From Pseudooceanicola algae (GTDB lineage: Bacteria > Pseudomonadota > Alphaproteobacteria > Rhodobacterales > Rhodobacteraceae): DNA of 64,000 bases. Location of the stretch: contig NZ_CP060436.1 in NCBI RefSeq assembly GCF_003590145.2, positions 468,001 to 532,000 of the forward strand, given 5' to 3'. Made by a program: the position numbers and the translations under genes. How positions within the stretch are numbered: the stretch's first letter is position 1; each line of letters starts with the position of its first letter. This document shows, in pieces, positions 17,943-26,796 of this stretch. The notes under the pieces are model-generated. The model saw only the letters and a list, made by a program, of their open reading frames with translations. It had not been told where the DNA came from and made no database searches.

Positions 17943-18485
17943 ATGGCCACCCTGGACGAGATCGAGCAACTGATCGCCCGCACCGCACTGGCGGACCGGG
18001 CTGCCTTTCAAAACCTCTATCGGCTGACCTCGGCGAAACTATTCGGCATTGCCCTGCGTGTCTTGGGGACAAGAAGCGAAGCCGAAGAGGCCATACAGGA
18101 AACCTATATCAAGATCTGGCGCAATGCCGGGCGGTATGCGTCCGGGGGCTATAGCCCGATGACCTGGCTCATCACGATTGCACGCAACACGGCGATCGAC
18201 CGCCTGCGCGCCCGGCGGGCAGGCGGAGAGGACATGGCCGAGGCCGATGACATCGCCTCGCCCGATCCGACGCCCGAAGCGGCGGCGATCGCCAGTTCCG
18301 AACGCGCCCGCCTGCTGGGCTGTCTGGAAGAGCTGCCCGACGACCGGTCGGCGGCGGTGCAGGGGGCCTATCTGATGGGCCTGAACTATCAGGAGCTGGC
18401 CGAGAAACACGGCGTGCCGCTGAACACGATGCGAACCTGGCTGCGCCGCAGCCTGCTGAAACTTAGGGAATGTCTGACGCGATGA
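17943..18485 (+). CDS. ECF-type RNA polymerase sigma factor
   Basis: A 180-residue sigma-70-family protein containing only regions 2 and 4. Region 2 is at about 20-90 (EEAIQETYIKIWRNAGRY and PMTWLITIARNTAIDRLRAR). Region 4 is at about 125-178 (LEELPDDRSAAVQGAYLMGL, then the helix-turn-helix YQELAEKHGVPLNTMRTWLRRSL). ATG 17943 has GGGGAGAC ten bases upstream; a longer frame from 17766 is not family-like. It overlaps the downstream gene, a probable anti-sigma factor, so the two form a classic regulatory pair. The signal and regulon cannot be read from sequence; such pairs usually control their own promoter. Confidence 0.9.
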   Translation: MATLDEIEQLIARTALADRAAFQNLYRLTSAKLFGIALRVLGTRSEAEEAIQETYIKIWRNAGRYASGGYSPMTWLITIARNTAIDRLRARRAGGEDMAEADDIASPDPTPEAAAIASSERARLLGCLEELPDDRSAAVQGAYLMGLNYQELAEKHGVPLNTMRTWLRRSLLKLRECLTR

Positions 18486-19213
18486 GCGATGGTGACGATC
18501 ATATCCCGCCAGAGGGCGGCCAGCCGGGGGATGGAGACCGCATTCTGGCGGCGGAATACCTGCTGGGCCTGCTGTCTCCGGCGCAGGCGACCGCCTTTGA
18601 ATCCCGGCTGACGGGCGATGTGGCGCTGCGCGATCTGACCGCCGCCTGGGCCGATGATTTCGTGGCCATGACCGATGAAATCGCTGCCGTGGAGCCGCCT
18701 GCGCGGGTCTGGAGCGCCATTCAGTCGGGCCTCTGGCCCGAAGAGGCCAGCAGGGCCACCTCGATCCGGACCGGAGCCTCGCGGAACGCCCTTTTCGGCC
18801 GGTTGTTCGGCGGTCTTGCCGTGGCGGCGATGCTGGCCGTGCTGGTGATGCAATCGGATCTTCTGGTTCCCGGCCAGCCCGGTTACCTCGCCGATATCGC
18901 CTCGACCGAGACCGAGGCGCATTTCACCGCCGCCTATGATCCCGACAGCGGCGCGTTGCGCCTTGCCCGGGTCGGGGACGAGGCCGCAGCGGGGCGCAGC
19001 TATGAGCTTTGGCTGATCGCAGGCGATGCGGCCCCTGTTTCGGTCGCGGTCTGGCCGGAGGCGACCGAGGCGCTGGAGGTGCCGCTTGGCACCGAACTGG
19101 CCGGATTGCTGCCCGGTGCGGTGCTGGCGATCACCGACGAACCCTTCGGCGGCGCGCCGAACGGGGTGCCGACAGGGCCGGTCGTGGCAAGCGGCGTGGT
19201 GGCAGAAGGCTAG
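18482..19213 (+). CDS. Probable membrane-bound anti-sigma factor (RskA/anti-sigma-K type)
   Basis: The product has about 243 residues: an acidic N-terminal cytoplasmic part with the anti-sigma pattern AAEYLLGLLSPAQATAFESRL, one membrane segment (about 105-120, LFGGLAVAAMLAVLVM), and a periplasmic RskA-like C-terminal domain (SYELWLIAGDAAPVSVAVWP, then LAITDEPFGGAPNGVPTGPV). That C-terminal pattern is typical of the anti-sigma-K domain. Two starts are possible: ATG 18482, sharing ATGA with the sigma stop, or ATG 18470, four codons earlier and close to AGGG. It should sequester the sigma factor at the membrane until a signal releases it. Confidence 0.85.
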   Translation: MSDGDDHIPPEGGQPGDGDRILAAEYLLGLLSPAQATAFESRLTGDVALRDLTAAWADDFVAMTDEIAAVEPPARVWSAIQSGLWPEEASRATSIRTGASRNALFGRLFGGLAVAAMLAVLVMQSDLLVPGQPGYLADIASTETEAHFTAAYDPDSGALRLARVGDEAAAGRSYELWLIAGDAAPVSVAVWPEATEALEVPLGTELAGLLPGAVLAITDEPFGGAPNGVPTGPVVASGVVAEG

Positions 19214-19244
19214 CGCCGCAGCGCGACCTCGCCCACCTCATGAC

Positions 19245-19275
19245 AAGGGGCCGTGCCAGAGGGCGCGGCCCTTTT
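19245..19275 (+). terminator. Terminator after the sigma/anti-sigma pair
   Basis: AAGGGGCCGTGCC and GGGCGCGGCCCTT form a stem of about 12 bp with one bulge and a wobble pair, followed by TTTTG. It lies 31 bases after the anti-sigma stop. Confidence 0.75.
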
Positions 19276-19476
19276 GAGTGACTGGGCGCCCGCTACGGCC
19301 CGCGAAAATGCTTCAAATGTCTGGCATCCCCGTCCGGTTAACGAGGAATTCGCTCGCCTTCGTCACAAAGGACACAGGGCCTGCATGGTTTCGCCAAGGC
19401 CACGTATCGGTCCGGCACATCGGGCTGTCATGGACGCCTCCCTGCCGGGGCGCGGCCGAAATTCAGAGGTCGAGGA

Positions 19477-19650
19477 ATGCTTGCACCCATTGGACGTCGT
19501 CAATCGGCTTCGCTTTTCGTTCTGGCCCTGTTGGGGCTGGCATGGCTGGGGGAAAACCTCAGCTCTGCCGGGGCGGGCATTTCTGCCCCCTCGAACGTCG
19601 CTCCCTCAACGCTTGATGCCCGAACTTTCGCGGGGTGGGGGGGCCGATAA
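19477..19650 (+). CDS. Putative 57-residue membrane protein
   Basis: A short frame running from ATG 19477 to TAA 19648-19650. It is preceded by GAGGTCGAGG, a good ribosome site, and followed at once by a GC-rich hairpin with a short T tract. The product begins MLAPIGRRQSAS (basic), then has one hydrophobic segment FVLALLGLAWLG (about residues 14-25), followed by a small-residue, Ser/Ala/Pro-rich tail ending in FAGWGGR. It could be a small single-pass membrane protein or a secreted peptide. It lies alone between the sigma-factor unit and the convergent J-domain gene. No family is recognised and conservation has not been tested. Confidence 0.45.
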   Translation: MLAPIGRRQSASLFVLALLGLAWLGENLSSAGAGISAPSNVAPSTLDARTFAGWGGR

Positions 19651-19670
19651 ACGGCTTGCCCCCCGCGTTT
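19629..19670 (+). terminator. Hairpin ending the small ORF at 19477-19650
   Basis: CGCGGGGTGGGGGGGCCG pairs with CGGCTTGCCCCCCGCG around the loop ATAAA, then TTTCG. The stem overlaps the last codons and stop of the small ORF. Strong GC pairing with a short T tract makes it a likely terminator. Confidence 0.6.
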
Positions 19671-19697
19671 CGTCCAGACCCGCCCGCGGCCAAGGCC

Positions 19698-19722
19698 GCC
19701 GCAACTTACTTGAAGTTGCGGC
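19698..19722 (-). other. Perfect inverted repeat over the stop codon of the J-domain gene
   Basis: GCCGCAACTT (19698-19707) and AAGTTGCGGC (19713-19722) form a 10-bp stem with loop ACTTG. The TAA stop of the J-domain gene (19706-19708, minus strand) lies in the stem and loop. No T-run follows, so a role in message stability or termination is only inference. Confidence 0.5.
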
Positions 19723-20335
19723 TGTCCTTCAATTGTTCCCAGGCCCAGACGACAAGCTGAAGCTGGTCTTCCTGGCTGCGGTCGCCACCGTTCATGTCCG
19801 GATGCAGGACCTTGATCAGCGCCTTGTAGGCCTTGCGCAGATCCGTCTTGCTGGCGGTTTCCCGCACTTCCAGGATCTCGATCGCCTTGCGTTCGGTCGG
19901 GGGCAGGCGGCGGGTTGCCGCGGCACCGGCGTTCTTGCCCGGGTTCTGGGTCGCGTTCTCGCCCAGCACCTGATGCGGGTCCTCGATGCCCAGCCGGGCC
20001 CAGGCCCGCGCCTCGGGGTCGCCAAGCGGCTTTGTCTTGCGCTCCCAAACCTTGTCATCGGATTGCTGGGCGTTCAACTCCGCCTCGGTCCGCCCGTCGA
20101 AGAAGCTCCATTTCTGGTTATATTCGCGCACGTGATCCTTGCAGAACCAGTAATAATCGTCGAGCACGTCCGGCGCCTTGGGCGCCCGGTACTTGCCCGG
20201 TTCCTCACAGCCTTCGTGTTCGCAAACACGGACCGAGGTCTCGGAGGCGCCGGACATGCCGCGCCGGCCGCGATTCGTTTTCTTCTTCGCGGTGGAGATC
20301 GACATGTCGAAACCGAAGGGATCGTTTTTGGGCAT
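19706..20335 (-). CDS. J-domain (DnaJ-like) protein with N-terminal Cys cluster
   Basis: The 209-residue protein has its J domain at the C terminus (about 150-205): ERKAIEILEVRETASKTDLRKAYKAL, then the HPD tripeptide at 178-180 that stimulates DnaK ATPase. Before it lies a possible metal site, C38-x4-C43 and C65-x2-H68 (VCEHEGCEEPG and WFCKDHVREYN). This type III co-chaperone layout, with an N-terminal substrate or metal region and a C-terminal J domain, differs from DnaJ, which carries J first. AAAGG stands nine bases before ATG 20335. It is divergent from bolA with 89 bases between. The client is unknown. Confidence 0.88.
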   Translation of the reverse strand: MPKNDPFGFDMSISTAKKKTNRGRRGMSGASETSVRVCEHEGCEEPGKYRAPKAPDVLDDYYWFCKDHVREYNQKWSFFDGRTEAELNAQQSDDKVWERKTKPLGDPEARAWARLGIEDPHQVLGENATQNPGKNAGAAATRRLPPTERKAIEILEVRETASKTDLRKAYKALIKVLHPDMNGGDRSQEDQLQLVVWAWEQLKDSRNFK

Positions 20336-20340
20336 CGCGG

Positions 20341-20364
20341 GACCTTTCCGTACAGACCTTTCCG
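20341..20364. repeat. Tandem 10-base direct repeat in the dnaJ-like/bolA divergent promoter region
   Basis: GACCTTTCCG occurs at 20341-20350 and again at 20355-20364, separated by TACA. The first copy overlaps the ribosome site of the minus-strand gene. A repeat with 14-base period in a divergent promoter is a candidate protein-binding site, but chance cannot be excluded. Confidence 0.4.
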
Positions 20365-20424
20365 AGTCAGGCGGTGCAGTTTAGACTCTGTGGCGTCAGA
20401 TTGAAGAGGCGAGTGGAAAAAAAG

Positions 20425-20688
20425 ATGACCAGACAGGCAGAGATCCGCAGGCGGCTGGAAGCGGCCTTCACCCCGGAAGCGTTGGAAGTTCTTGACGAAA
20501 GCGAACAGCATCGCGGCCACGCGGGGTTCCAGGATGGCGGTGAAAGCCATTTCCGGGTCCGTATGCGCGCGGCCGCCATGGCTGGGCAAAGCCGTATTGC
20601 ACGGCATCGCGCGGTACATTCGGCCATCGGGCCGGACCTGATGGGCCAGATCCATGCGCTGGCTCTGGAGCTTGAGGCGCCCGCCTAG
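20425..20688 (+). CDS. bolA: BolA-family protein
   Basis: An 87-residue BolA/IbaG-type protein, a class II KH-like fold that partners monothiol glutaredoxins in iron-sulfur cluster handling or regulation. Family signatures are IRRRLEAAFTPEALEVLDESEQH at the start, the conserved GGESHFRVRM strand with the invariant His, and HRAVHSAIGPDL. The C-terminal ALALELEAPA is usual. ATG 20425 is chosen; GTG 20413 would add four residues and sits closer to GAGG. It is divergent from the J-domain gene, a pairing that may reflect shared control. Confidence 0.93.
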   Translation: MTRQAEIRRRLEAAFTPEALEVLDESEQHRGHAGFQDGGESHFRVRMRAAAMAGQSRIARHRAVHSAIGPDLMGQIHALALELEAPA

Positions 20689-20742
20689 GCGCAAGGTTCC
20701 GGCCCCAGGGCGACACCACGCGCCCGAAGGCGGCCAGGCGCC

Positions 20743-21198
20743 CTAGCTGGCGGGCTTGGTGTGATCCGTGTCGCTTTGGGCCAAATCTTCCGCCTCGTCT
20801 TCAACCGCCTCGCCCTTGCGGGCGGTCAGGACGGGGCCGCGGCCACCGGCGGGCCCCCGGGCGGGACCAAGGCGTTGTCTCTGGGCCTCGGTGGAAACGG
20901 CGGCCATCGGGGTTTCCTGCGGCGTGTCGACGTCCATGACCTCGGCCCGGTAGGTATCCAGCGGCGAGGGGCGGCAAAAAATCAGCACATTGCGATAGGT
21001 GGTCGCGCTGCCGGTCAGGCCCGAGCGTTCTTCCTGCGGCAGCATCTCGGCCCGCTGGTATTGCCAGCCATCGGCGGCCAGCTTGTTGATCAGGGCTTCA
21101 AGGCCATGGGCAAAACGGTCTTCGCTGGTTTTCGCCCCGGCGGCCTTGCGGGGCGCTTTCACGGGGGCGGGAACCACCTTGTATTCATAACGGCTCAT
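20743..21198 (-). CDS. DUF4177 domain protein
   Basis: A 151-residue protein from ATG 21198, which has AGGAG seven bases upstream. The first 75 residues match DUF4177: YEYKVVPAPVKA at the start, then LEALINKLAADGWQYQRAEMLPQ and a strand YRNVLIFCRP. The second half is low-complexity, Pro/Arg/Glu-rich and probably disordered. The family has no known function. It lies between bolA and the thioesterase gene, transcribed opposite to bolA. Confidence 0.8.
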   Translation of the reverse strand: MSRYEYKVVPAPVKAPRKAAGAKTSEDRFAHGLEALINKLAADGWQYQRAEMLPQEERSGLTGSATTYRNVLIFCRPSPLDTYRAEVMDVDTPQETPMAAVSTEAQRQRLGPARGPAGGRGPVLTARKGEAVEDEAEDLAQSDTDHTKPAS

Positions 21199-21285
21199 CC
21201 GGCGTCTCCTTTGTCGCGTCCCTTGCGGTGGGGCTGTCCCCTCTAGATGCATTCCCCTGCGCGATTGGCAAGAGGGCCGTGGGGG

Positions 21286-21753
21286 CTACTTGCGGATGCG
21301 CATCGGGGCGCCGACCCAATCGGGCACAGCCGTATCGCCATGGCTGGCCAGCGCTGCCTCCAGTGCGGCCTTCTGGGCGGGTTGATAGGCGGCGACGCGG
21401 GGTCCGGCCTGATCGATATGAAGCGAGATCCCTTCGCCGGTGGCCGCGATCCAGCCGTCTTCGTGGATCAGTTCCTGAGCATAGTGATAGGCCTTGGGGC
21501 CGACGTCCAGCACCCGGACCGAACTGCGTACCCTGGCGCCCAGATGCAGTTCCTGCAGGTATCGGATGCGGAATTCGGCGGTGTAGGTCGTATGCGCCTG
21601 CGCCTTCATGTAGCTTTCACCAAGGCCCATATCTTCTTGAAAAGGCTCAAGTCCGAGGTCGAAAAGCACCCCATAGAAGGCCATGTTGAGATGGCCGTTG
21701 TAGTCGATCCAATCAGGTTTCAGGTCCATGGCGGGCGATACGTAAAGGGGCAT
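21286..21753 (-). CDS. Hotdog-fold acyl-CoA thioesterase (4HBT-type)
   Basis: A 155-residue protein with the 4-hydroxybenzoyl-CoA thioesterase pattern: WIDYNGHLNMAFYGVLFDLG near the N terminus (catalytic Asp region and hotdog helix), then TTYTAEFRIRYLQELHLGARVRSSV and a WIAATGEGISLHID strand. It resembles the thioesterases found beside carnitine dehydrogenase genes, but no such gene is here, so the substrate is unknown. AGGAG stands six bases before ATG 21753. The start overlaps, in another frame, the end of a decayed gene upstream. Confidence 0.85.
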   Translation of the reverse strand: MPLYVSPAMDLKPDWIDYNGHLNMAFYGVLFDLGLEPFQEDMGLGESYMKAQAHTTYTAEFRIRYLQELHLGARVRSSVRVLDVGPKAYHYAQELIHEDGWIAATGEGISLHIDQAGPRVAAYQPAQKAALEAALASHGDTAVPDWVGAPMRIRK

Positions 21754-22216
21754 GCGGTCTCCTGGTGCAGGCGCCGGCGCGGGGGCCGGTCAATGGCAGG
21801 CAGCCTAGCAGGCGCAGAAGGCAGGGCAAGGGGCGGGGCCGTTTCAAGGGCCTGTGGTGCGCCGCAGTCGGGGCCGCCTGGGCGACCTGATCCATCCGCC
21901 CAAGGATATCCTTGCGCAACACCTGCGCGGCCAAAGTGAAAGGCCGCGCTTTCTCCGTCGAGCACCTCGAGAGCGGCATCTACATGGGCAAGGATCGCGA
22001 TGCGGGCGGGATCGAACAGATCTTCGCGCGCCAGGTCCCTACGCCAGGACCGGTTGGCCTTGAGGTCGCCTTCGCCACATTCCGGATGAGCGCGGAATTC
22101 CCGCTCCAGAGCATTTTCGATCCGAGGTGCGGCGGCAACCGGCAGAATTGGCCGTCATGCCGATGGTCGCCAGCCCGACCGTGGGCAGGACGATCCGGGC
22201 AATCGAGGCGGTGTTC
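21720..22216 (-). pseudogene. Decayed gene for a secreted-type protein (frameshift near 22,150)
   Basis: On the minus strand a frame from 22154 to 21720 has a coding look (high GC at third positions, balanced residues): PVAAAPRIENALEREF, then GDLKANRSW, REDLFDPARIAILAHVDAAL and SAAFHFGRAGVAQGYPWADG. It has no ATG near its start. Directly upstream, shifted by one base, lies a hydrophobic stretch TASIARIVLPTVGLATIGMTA, which looks like a signal-peptide core. Joined, they would encode a small periplasmic protein, so a frameshift (or a sequencing error) near 22150 is inferred. I do not recognise the family. The 260 bases from here to the gatB terminator show nothing further. Confidence 0.4.
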
Positions 22217-22479
22217 AGGTTGGAGCTGTCCCAGGCAAGGCAGCAGGCGCCGATGCAGCGCTCTCCCGGGTTTCCCGCAACGTCCTTGAATGCCGGCGGT
22301 TGGTGTCCCCGATCCGTCCTTGCGTCAATGCATGGTGTTCGGGCGAAGGATCGCAGGCAAGGTTGTTGCCCCTCGGGTCCGGGAAAGGCGGCCCGAGGGG
22401 GGGGCCTTGCAACCAGTTCGGGCAAATCCTGCGACCCGCAGGGGCAGGGACACGCGCGGACTGCGGCCGATCCTCGATG

Positions 22480-22512
22480 AAAAAAGGGGGCAGGGCCTGC
22501 GCCTTGCCCCCC
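22480..22512 (-). terminator. Intrinsic terminator after gatB
   Basis: Read on the minus strand, GGGGGCAAGGC pairs with GCCCTGCCCCC (one G-T wobble) around GCAG, followed by six T. It lies 36 bases after the gatB stop and is one of the clearest terminators in the window. Confidence 0.92.
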
Positions 22513-22547
22513 ATCGGGTGTGTCGTGTCCGGCTCTGGGGCCGGGCC

Positions 22548-24062
22548 TCAGAGCCCCAGTTTCGCCGCGACGAGGTCGTTGACCGCCTTGGGGTTGGCCT
22601 TGCCGCCGGTGGATTTCATCACCTGGCCGACGAACCAACCGGCCAGCTTCGGGTTCTGCTTGGCCTTTTCGACCTGGGCCGGATTGGCGTCGATCACCGC
22701 GTCGACGGCCGCTTCGATGGCGCCGGTATCGGTCACCTGTTTCAGGCCGCGCGCCTCGACGATGGCCTCGGCGGTGCCGCCTTCGGTGAACAGGATCTCG
22801 AAGACATCCTTGGCGATCTTGCCGTTGATGTCGCCCTTGACGATCAGGGCGATCAGCCCGCCAAGTTGCGCGGGAGAAACCGGGCTATCGGTGATCTCCA
22901 GGTCGTCCTTCTTGAGGCGGCCGAACAATTCGTTGATCACCCAGTTGGCCGCCAGCTTGCCGTCCTTGCCTGCGCCGACGACCTCTTCGAAGAAGACGGC
23001 ATTGGCGACTTCGGCGGTCAGCACCGAGGCGTCGTATTCGCTGAGGCCGAAGTCCTTGACGAAGCGCGCCTTCTTGTCGTCGGGCAATTCGGGCAGGGTT
23101 TTCGCGATATCATCGACCCAGCCCTGTTCGATTTCCAGCGGCAGCAGGTCGGGATCGGGGAAGTAGCGGTAATCATGCGCTTCTTCCTTGGAGCGCATGG
23201 AGCGGGTCTCGTTCTTGTCGGGATCGTAGAGACGGGTTTCCTGTTCGATCTCACCGCCCGCTTCCAGGATCTGGATCTGGCGGCGCGCCTCGTAGTCGAT
23301 GGCCATCTGGATGAAGCGCATGGAGTTCATGTTCTTCAGCTCGCACCGCGTGCCCAGGTGGCCGAAATCCTGGGTTTCCATGTACTTCTCGTACTGGCCG
23401 GGACGGCAGACCGACACGTTGACGTCAGCGCGCATGTTGCCGTTCTGCATGTTGCCGTCGCAGGTGCCGAGATAGCGCAGGATCTGGCGCATCTTGACGA
23501 CATAGGCGGCGGCCTCTTCGGGGCCGCGGATGTCGGGCCGCGAGACGATCTCCATCAGGGCAACGCCGGTGCGGTTGAGGTCGACGAAGGACATCGCCGG
23601 GTCCATGTCGTGGATCGACTTGCCGGCGTCCTGTTCCAGGTGAATGCGTTCGATGCGGACAAGGCGGGCGATGCCGGGCGCCATGTCGACCAGGATTTCG
23701 CCTTCGCCGACGATCGGGTGGTAGAGCTGACTGATCTGGTAGCCTTGCGGCAGATCCGGGTAAAAGTAGTTCTTGCGGTCAAAGGCCGAGAACAGGTTGA
23801 TCTGCGCCTTCAGGCCCAGCCCGGTGCGCACGGCCTGTTCGACGCAGTATTCGTTGATGACCGGCAGCATCCCCGGCATGGCGGCATCGACGAAGGCGAC
23901 GTTGGAATTGGGCTCGGCCCCAAAGCGGGTGGAGCCGCCGGAGAAGAGTTTCGCCTGCGAGGAGACCTGTGCGTGGACCTCCATCCCGATCACCAGCTCC
24001 CAATCGTGTTTCGCGCCCGCGATGACTTTGGGTTTCGGGGTCTCGTAGGTGAGGTCCAGCAT
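22548..24062 (-). CDS. gatB: Asp-tRNA(Asn)/Glu-tRNA(Gln) amidotransferase subunit B
   Basis: GatB is the kinase/transamidase subunit of GatCAB, which converts Glu-tRNA(Gln) and Asp-tRNA(Asn) to the amidated forms. At 504 residues it is full length. Signatures are [21 protein letters not shown] at the N terminus, [33 protein letters not shown] and [11 protein letters not shown]. The C-terminal YqeY-like tail domain ends in [24 protein letters not shown] precedes ATG 24062. gatA and gatC are not adjacent. A strong terminator follows. Confidence 0.97.
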   Translation of the reverse strand: MLDLTYETPKPKVIAGAKHDWELVIGMEVHAQVSSQAKLFSGGSTRFGAEPNSNVAFVDAAMPGMLPVINEYCVEQAVRTGLGLKAQINLFSAFDRKNYFYPDLPQGYQISQLYHPIVGEGEILVDMAPGIARLVRIERIHLEQDAGKSIHDMDPAMSFVDLNRTGVALMEIVSRPDIRGPEEAAAYVVKMRQILRYLGTCDGNMQNGNMRADVNVSVCRPGQYEKYMETQDFGHLGTRCELKNMNSMRFIQMAIDYEARRQIQILEAGGEIEQETRLYDPDKNETRSMRSKEEAHDYRYFPDPDLLPLEIEQGWVDDIAKTLPELPDDKKARFVKDFGLSEYDASVLTAEVANAVFFEEVVGAGKDGKLAANWVINELFGRLKKDDLEITDSPVSPAQLGGLIALIVKGDINGKIAKDVFEILFTEGGTAEAIVEARGLKQVTDTGAIEAAVDAVIDANPAQVEKAKQNPKLAGWFVGQVMKSTGGKANPKAVNDLVAAKLGL

Positions 24063-24140
24063 GGAATATCCTTTCGGCGGCGGTCTGGTCCGGGGTTCTA
24101 GGCACTTGGCCGGATCGGGGCAAGAGGGTTGGGCGGTGCC

Positions 24141-24199
24141 GGGGGCTCTGCCCCCCGCCCCGAGGCGGCCTGGATGGCCACCTCGGGGCGTCCCCCGGG
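24141..24199. repeat. GC-rich extragenic hairpins downstream of pepN
   Basis: GGGGG-CTCTG-CCCCC at 24141-24155 is followed by GCCCCGAGGCGGCC / GGCCACCTCGGGGC (24157-24170 and 24176-24189, one mismatch), then CCCCCGGGATATTT. This block resembles the dispersed extragenic repeats common in Rhodobacteraceae genomes; the resemblance is from memory. It probably also acts as the pepN terminator, although T-runs are lacking. Confidence 0.55.
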
Positions 24200-24231
24200 A
24201 TATTTCGAACAGGGAAACGGGGCGTCGGGAG

Positions 24232-26796
24232 TCAGGCGGCGAGGATTCGGGTGATCATTTCCGAGGTGTCGCGGCTGAGCCCGTCGCGGGAGAGGATGCG
24301 TTCCAGTTCGGCGCGGATCATGTCCTGGCGGTCGGCATCGAAACGTTTCCAGGTTTCAAAGGCGGTGCTCATCCGGGCGGTGGTCTGCGGGTTGAGCGCA
24401 TCGAGGCGGATGAGCCAGTCCGCCAGCAGGCGGTAGCCGGCGCCGGAGGCATGGTGGAAGCCTGCCGGGGACGCCGCCAGCGCACCGAAGGTGGCGCGAA
24501 AGCGGTTGGGGTTTTTCATGTCGAAATCCGGGTGTCCGGCCAGCCGGGCCGCCGTGGCGGCGGTCTGGTCGGGGGCTGCGAAAGCCACCTGGAGAGAGAA
24601 CCACTTGTCGATCACGAGGCGGTCGGACTGCCACTGGTCGTAGAAGGCCCCAAGCGCGTCATCGGCCATTCCGATGGAGAGCAGGCAGGACAGGGCCGCC
24701 AACTGCTGGGTCATGTTGTCGGCTTCGGCGTACTGGACGCGGGCGCGTTCGCCACCGTCACGGCGCGACAGCAGGGCGAGGGCGCTGTTGGCCAGGGCGC
24801 GGGCGGCCGCCGGAGCGGCTTCGGGGGCGTATCTGCCGGGGACCTGGTGGGCGTCGAAGAGTTGGGCCAGCAGATCGGGCATGAAGTCGGCCATGGCGTC
24901 GCGCATCGCCTCGCGCTTGTCCCAGATGCGTTGCGGGTCGGGAACATGGCCGGTGTCGGCCAGGCTTTGCGCCAGGTCGTCTTCGGAGGGCAGCGCCATG
25001 GCCAGGGCGCGGAAGGCCGGGTCCAGCGTTTCATCCCCGAGCAGGGTGGTCAGCGCGCCGAGGTAGGCGGGATCGGCGGGCGCGTCGTCTGTGATCATCC
25101 GCATCAGGGCCTGCTTGGCCAGGGCACGGCCGGCTTCCCAGCGGCAATAGGGGTCGGTGTCATGGGCCAGCAGGAAGGCGCGATCGGCGTTGTCCTGATC
25201 ACGTTGCAGGATCACCGGGGCCGAGAAGCCGCGCAGGACCGAGGCCACGGGGCGGGCACCGAGACCGGAGAAGGAGAAGCTTTGTTCTGTTTCGGTCATT
25301 TCCAGCAGGGTTGTTTCCTGCACCTCTTCGCCATCGGGGCCGATCAGGCCGACGGCGATTGGCAGAACCTGGGGCTGCTTGTCGGTCTGGCCGGGCGTCG
25401 GCGGTGTCCGCTGGCTGAAATGCAGCGTTAAGGTGCCCTCGTCCCAGGTTTCGCGCAAGGTCAGGCGTGGCGTGCCCGCCTGGCTGTACCAGCGTTTGAA
25501 CTGGCCGAGATCGCGACCTGTCGCCTCTGTGAATACCTGCAACCAATCCTCGATCGTGCAGGCCTGGCCGTCGTGGCGGGTGAAGTAGAGGTCGCAGGCC
25601 TTTTCATAGGCTTCGTCCCCGACAAGGCGTTTCAGCATGCCGATGACCTCGGCGCCCTTTTCGTAGACCGTTGCGGTGTAGAAGTTGTTGATCTCGCGAA
25701 AACTTTCGGGGCGCACCGGGTGGGCCAGCGGGCCGTTGTCCTCGCGGAACTGGCGGGCGCGCAGGGCGATCACATCCGAGATCCGCTTGACCGGGGCGCT
25801 GCGCATGTCCGAGGTGAACTGGCTGTCGCGGAAGACGGTCAGCCCCTCTTTCAGGCACAGCTGGAACCAGTCGCGGCAGGTGATCCGGTTGCCGGTCCAA
25901 TTGTGGAAATATTCATGGGCGATGATCGCTTCGACCCGTTCGAAATTCCCGTCGGTCGAGGTTTCGGGGCTGGCCAGCACGCAGGAGGAGTTGAAGACGT
26001 TCAGCCCCTTGTTTTCCATCGCCCCCATGTTGAAATCATCGACCGCAACGATGTTGAAGATATCGAGGTCGTATTCCCGGCCATAGACCTCTTCGTCCCA
26101 TTTCATCGACTTTTTCAGCGCCTCCATGCCGAAGGCGCATTTGCCTTCGTCGCCGGGGCGGACCCAGATGTTCAGCGCGACGTCCTTGCCGGACTGGGTG
26201 GTGAAGCTGTCGGGATGGGCGATCAGGTCACCGGCCACCAGGGCAAAGAGGTAGGCGGGCTTGGGCCAGGGGTCATGCCATTCGGTCCAGCCGGGCCCGC
26301 TGGCGCCCGGGTTGCCGTTCGACAGCATCACCGGCAGATCGCTTTCGATCCGCACGGTAAAGGTCGCCATCACGTCGGGGCGGTCGGGGTAATAGGTGAT
26401 CTTGCGGAACCCTTCGGCCTCGCACTGGGTGCAGTACATGCCGTTGGACATGTAGAGCCCTTCCAGCGCAAAGTTCTGCGCCGGCGCGATTTCGACCTCG
26501 GTTTCCCAGGTGAAGGCGCCATCGGGCACTGCGCAGGTCAGGCCTTCGTCCGTCACATCGGGGGTGACGGGGGCGCCGTCGATCCGGGCCGAGATCAGGG
26601 TCAGCTTTTCGCCGTGCAGGAAGAAGCGGTCCTGCGTCCCGTCCGGGTTGGGGCGGAACCGGATCCGGCTTAGGACCCGCGTGGCGTCTGGCGCAAGGCG
26701 GAAAGTCAGCGAAACATCCTCGACCAGCCAGCCCGGCGGTGTGTAATCCGCAAGGAAGATCGTTTCGGCGGAATGATCGGCAGCTGCATCTTTCAT
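24232..26796 (-). CDS. pepN: Aminopeptidase N (M1 family zinc metallopeptidase)
   Basis: This enzyme cleaves neutral and basic N-terminal residues from peptides in the cytosol. At 854 residues it is close to the usual proteobacterial PepN length. Catalytic motifs are GAMEN at 258-262 (binds the free N terminus) and HEYFHNW starting at H294 with the second zinc ligand downstream in [13 protein letters not shown]. The DUF3458 middle domain ([17 protein letters not shown]) and the C-terminal helical domain are present, ending [14 protein letters not shown] precedes ATG 26796. It is divergent from a small membrane protein gene 210 bases away. Confidence 0.96.
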   Translation of the reverse strand: MKDAAADHSAETIFLADYTPPGWLVEDVSLTFRLAPDATRVLSRIRFRPNPDGTQDRFFLHGEKLTLISARIDGAPVTPDVTDEGLTCAVPDGAFTWETEVEIAPAQNFALEGLYMSNGMYCTQCEAEGFRKITYYPDRPDVMATFTVRIESDLPVMLSNGNPGASGPGWTEWHDPWPKPAYLFALVAGDLIAHPDSFTTQSGKDVALNIWVRPGDEGKCAFGMEALKKSMKWDEEVYGREYDLDIFNIVAVDDFNMGAMENKGLNVFNSSCVLASPETSTDGNFERVEAIIAHEYFHNWTGNRITCRDWFQLCLKEGLTVFRDSQFTSDMRSAPVKRISDVIALRARQFREDNGPLAHPVRPESFREINNFYTATVYEKGAEVIGMLKRLVGDEAYEKACDLYFTRHDGQACTIEDWLQVFTEATGRDLGQFKRWYSQAGTPRLTLRETWDEGTLTLHFSQRTPPTPGQTDKQPQVLPIAVGLIGPDGEEVQETTLLEMTETEQSFSFSGLGARPVASVLRGFSAPVILQRDQDNADRAFLLAHDTDPYCRWEAGRALAKQALMRMITDDAPADPAYLGALTTLLGDETLDPAFRALAMALPSEDDLAQSLADTGHVPDPQRIWDKREAMRDAMADFMPDLLAQLFDAHQVPGRYAPEAAPAAARALANSALALLSRRDGGERARVQYAEADNMTQQLAALSCLLSIGMADDALGAFYDQWQSDRLVIDKWFSLQVAFAAPDQTAATAARLAGHPDFDMKNPNRFRATFGALAASPAGFHHASGAGYRLLADWLIRLDALNPQTTARMSTAFETWKRFDADRQDMIRAELERILSRDGLSRDTSEMITRILAA

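Noticed and set aside
19253-20404. A 383-codon plus-strand frame over the J-domain gene
   Set aside because: The minus-strand J-domain protein has a clear HPD motif and ribosome site; the plus frame is its shadow.
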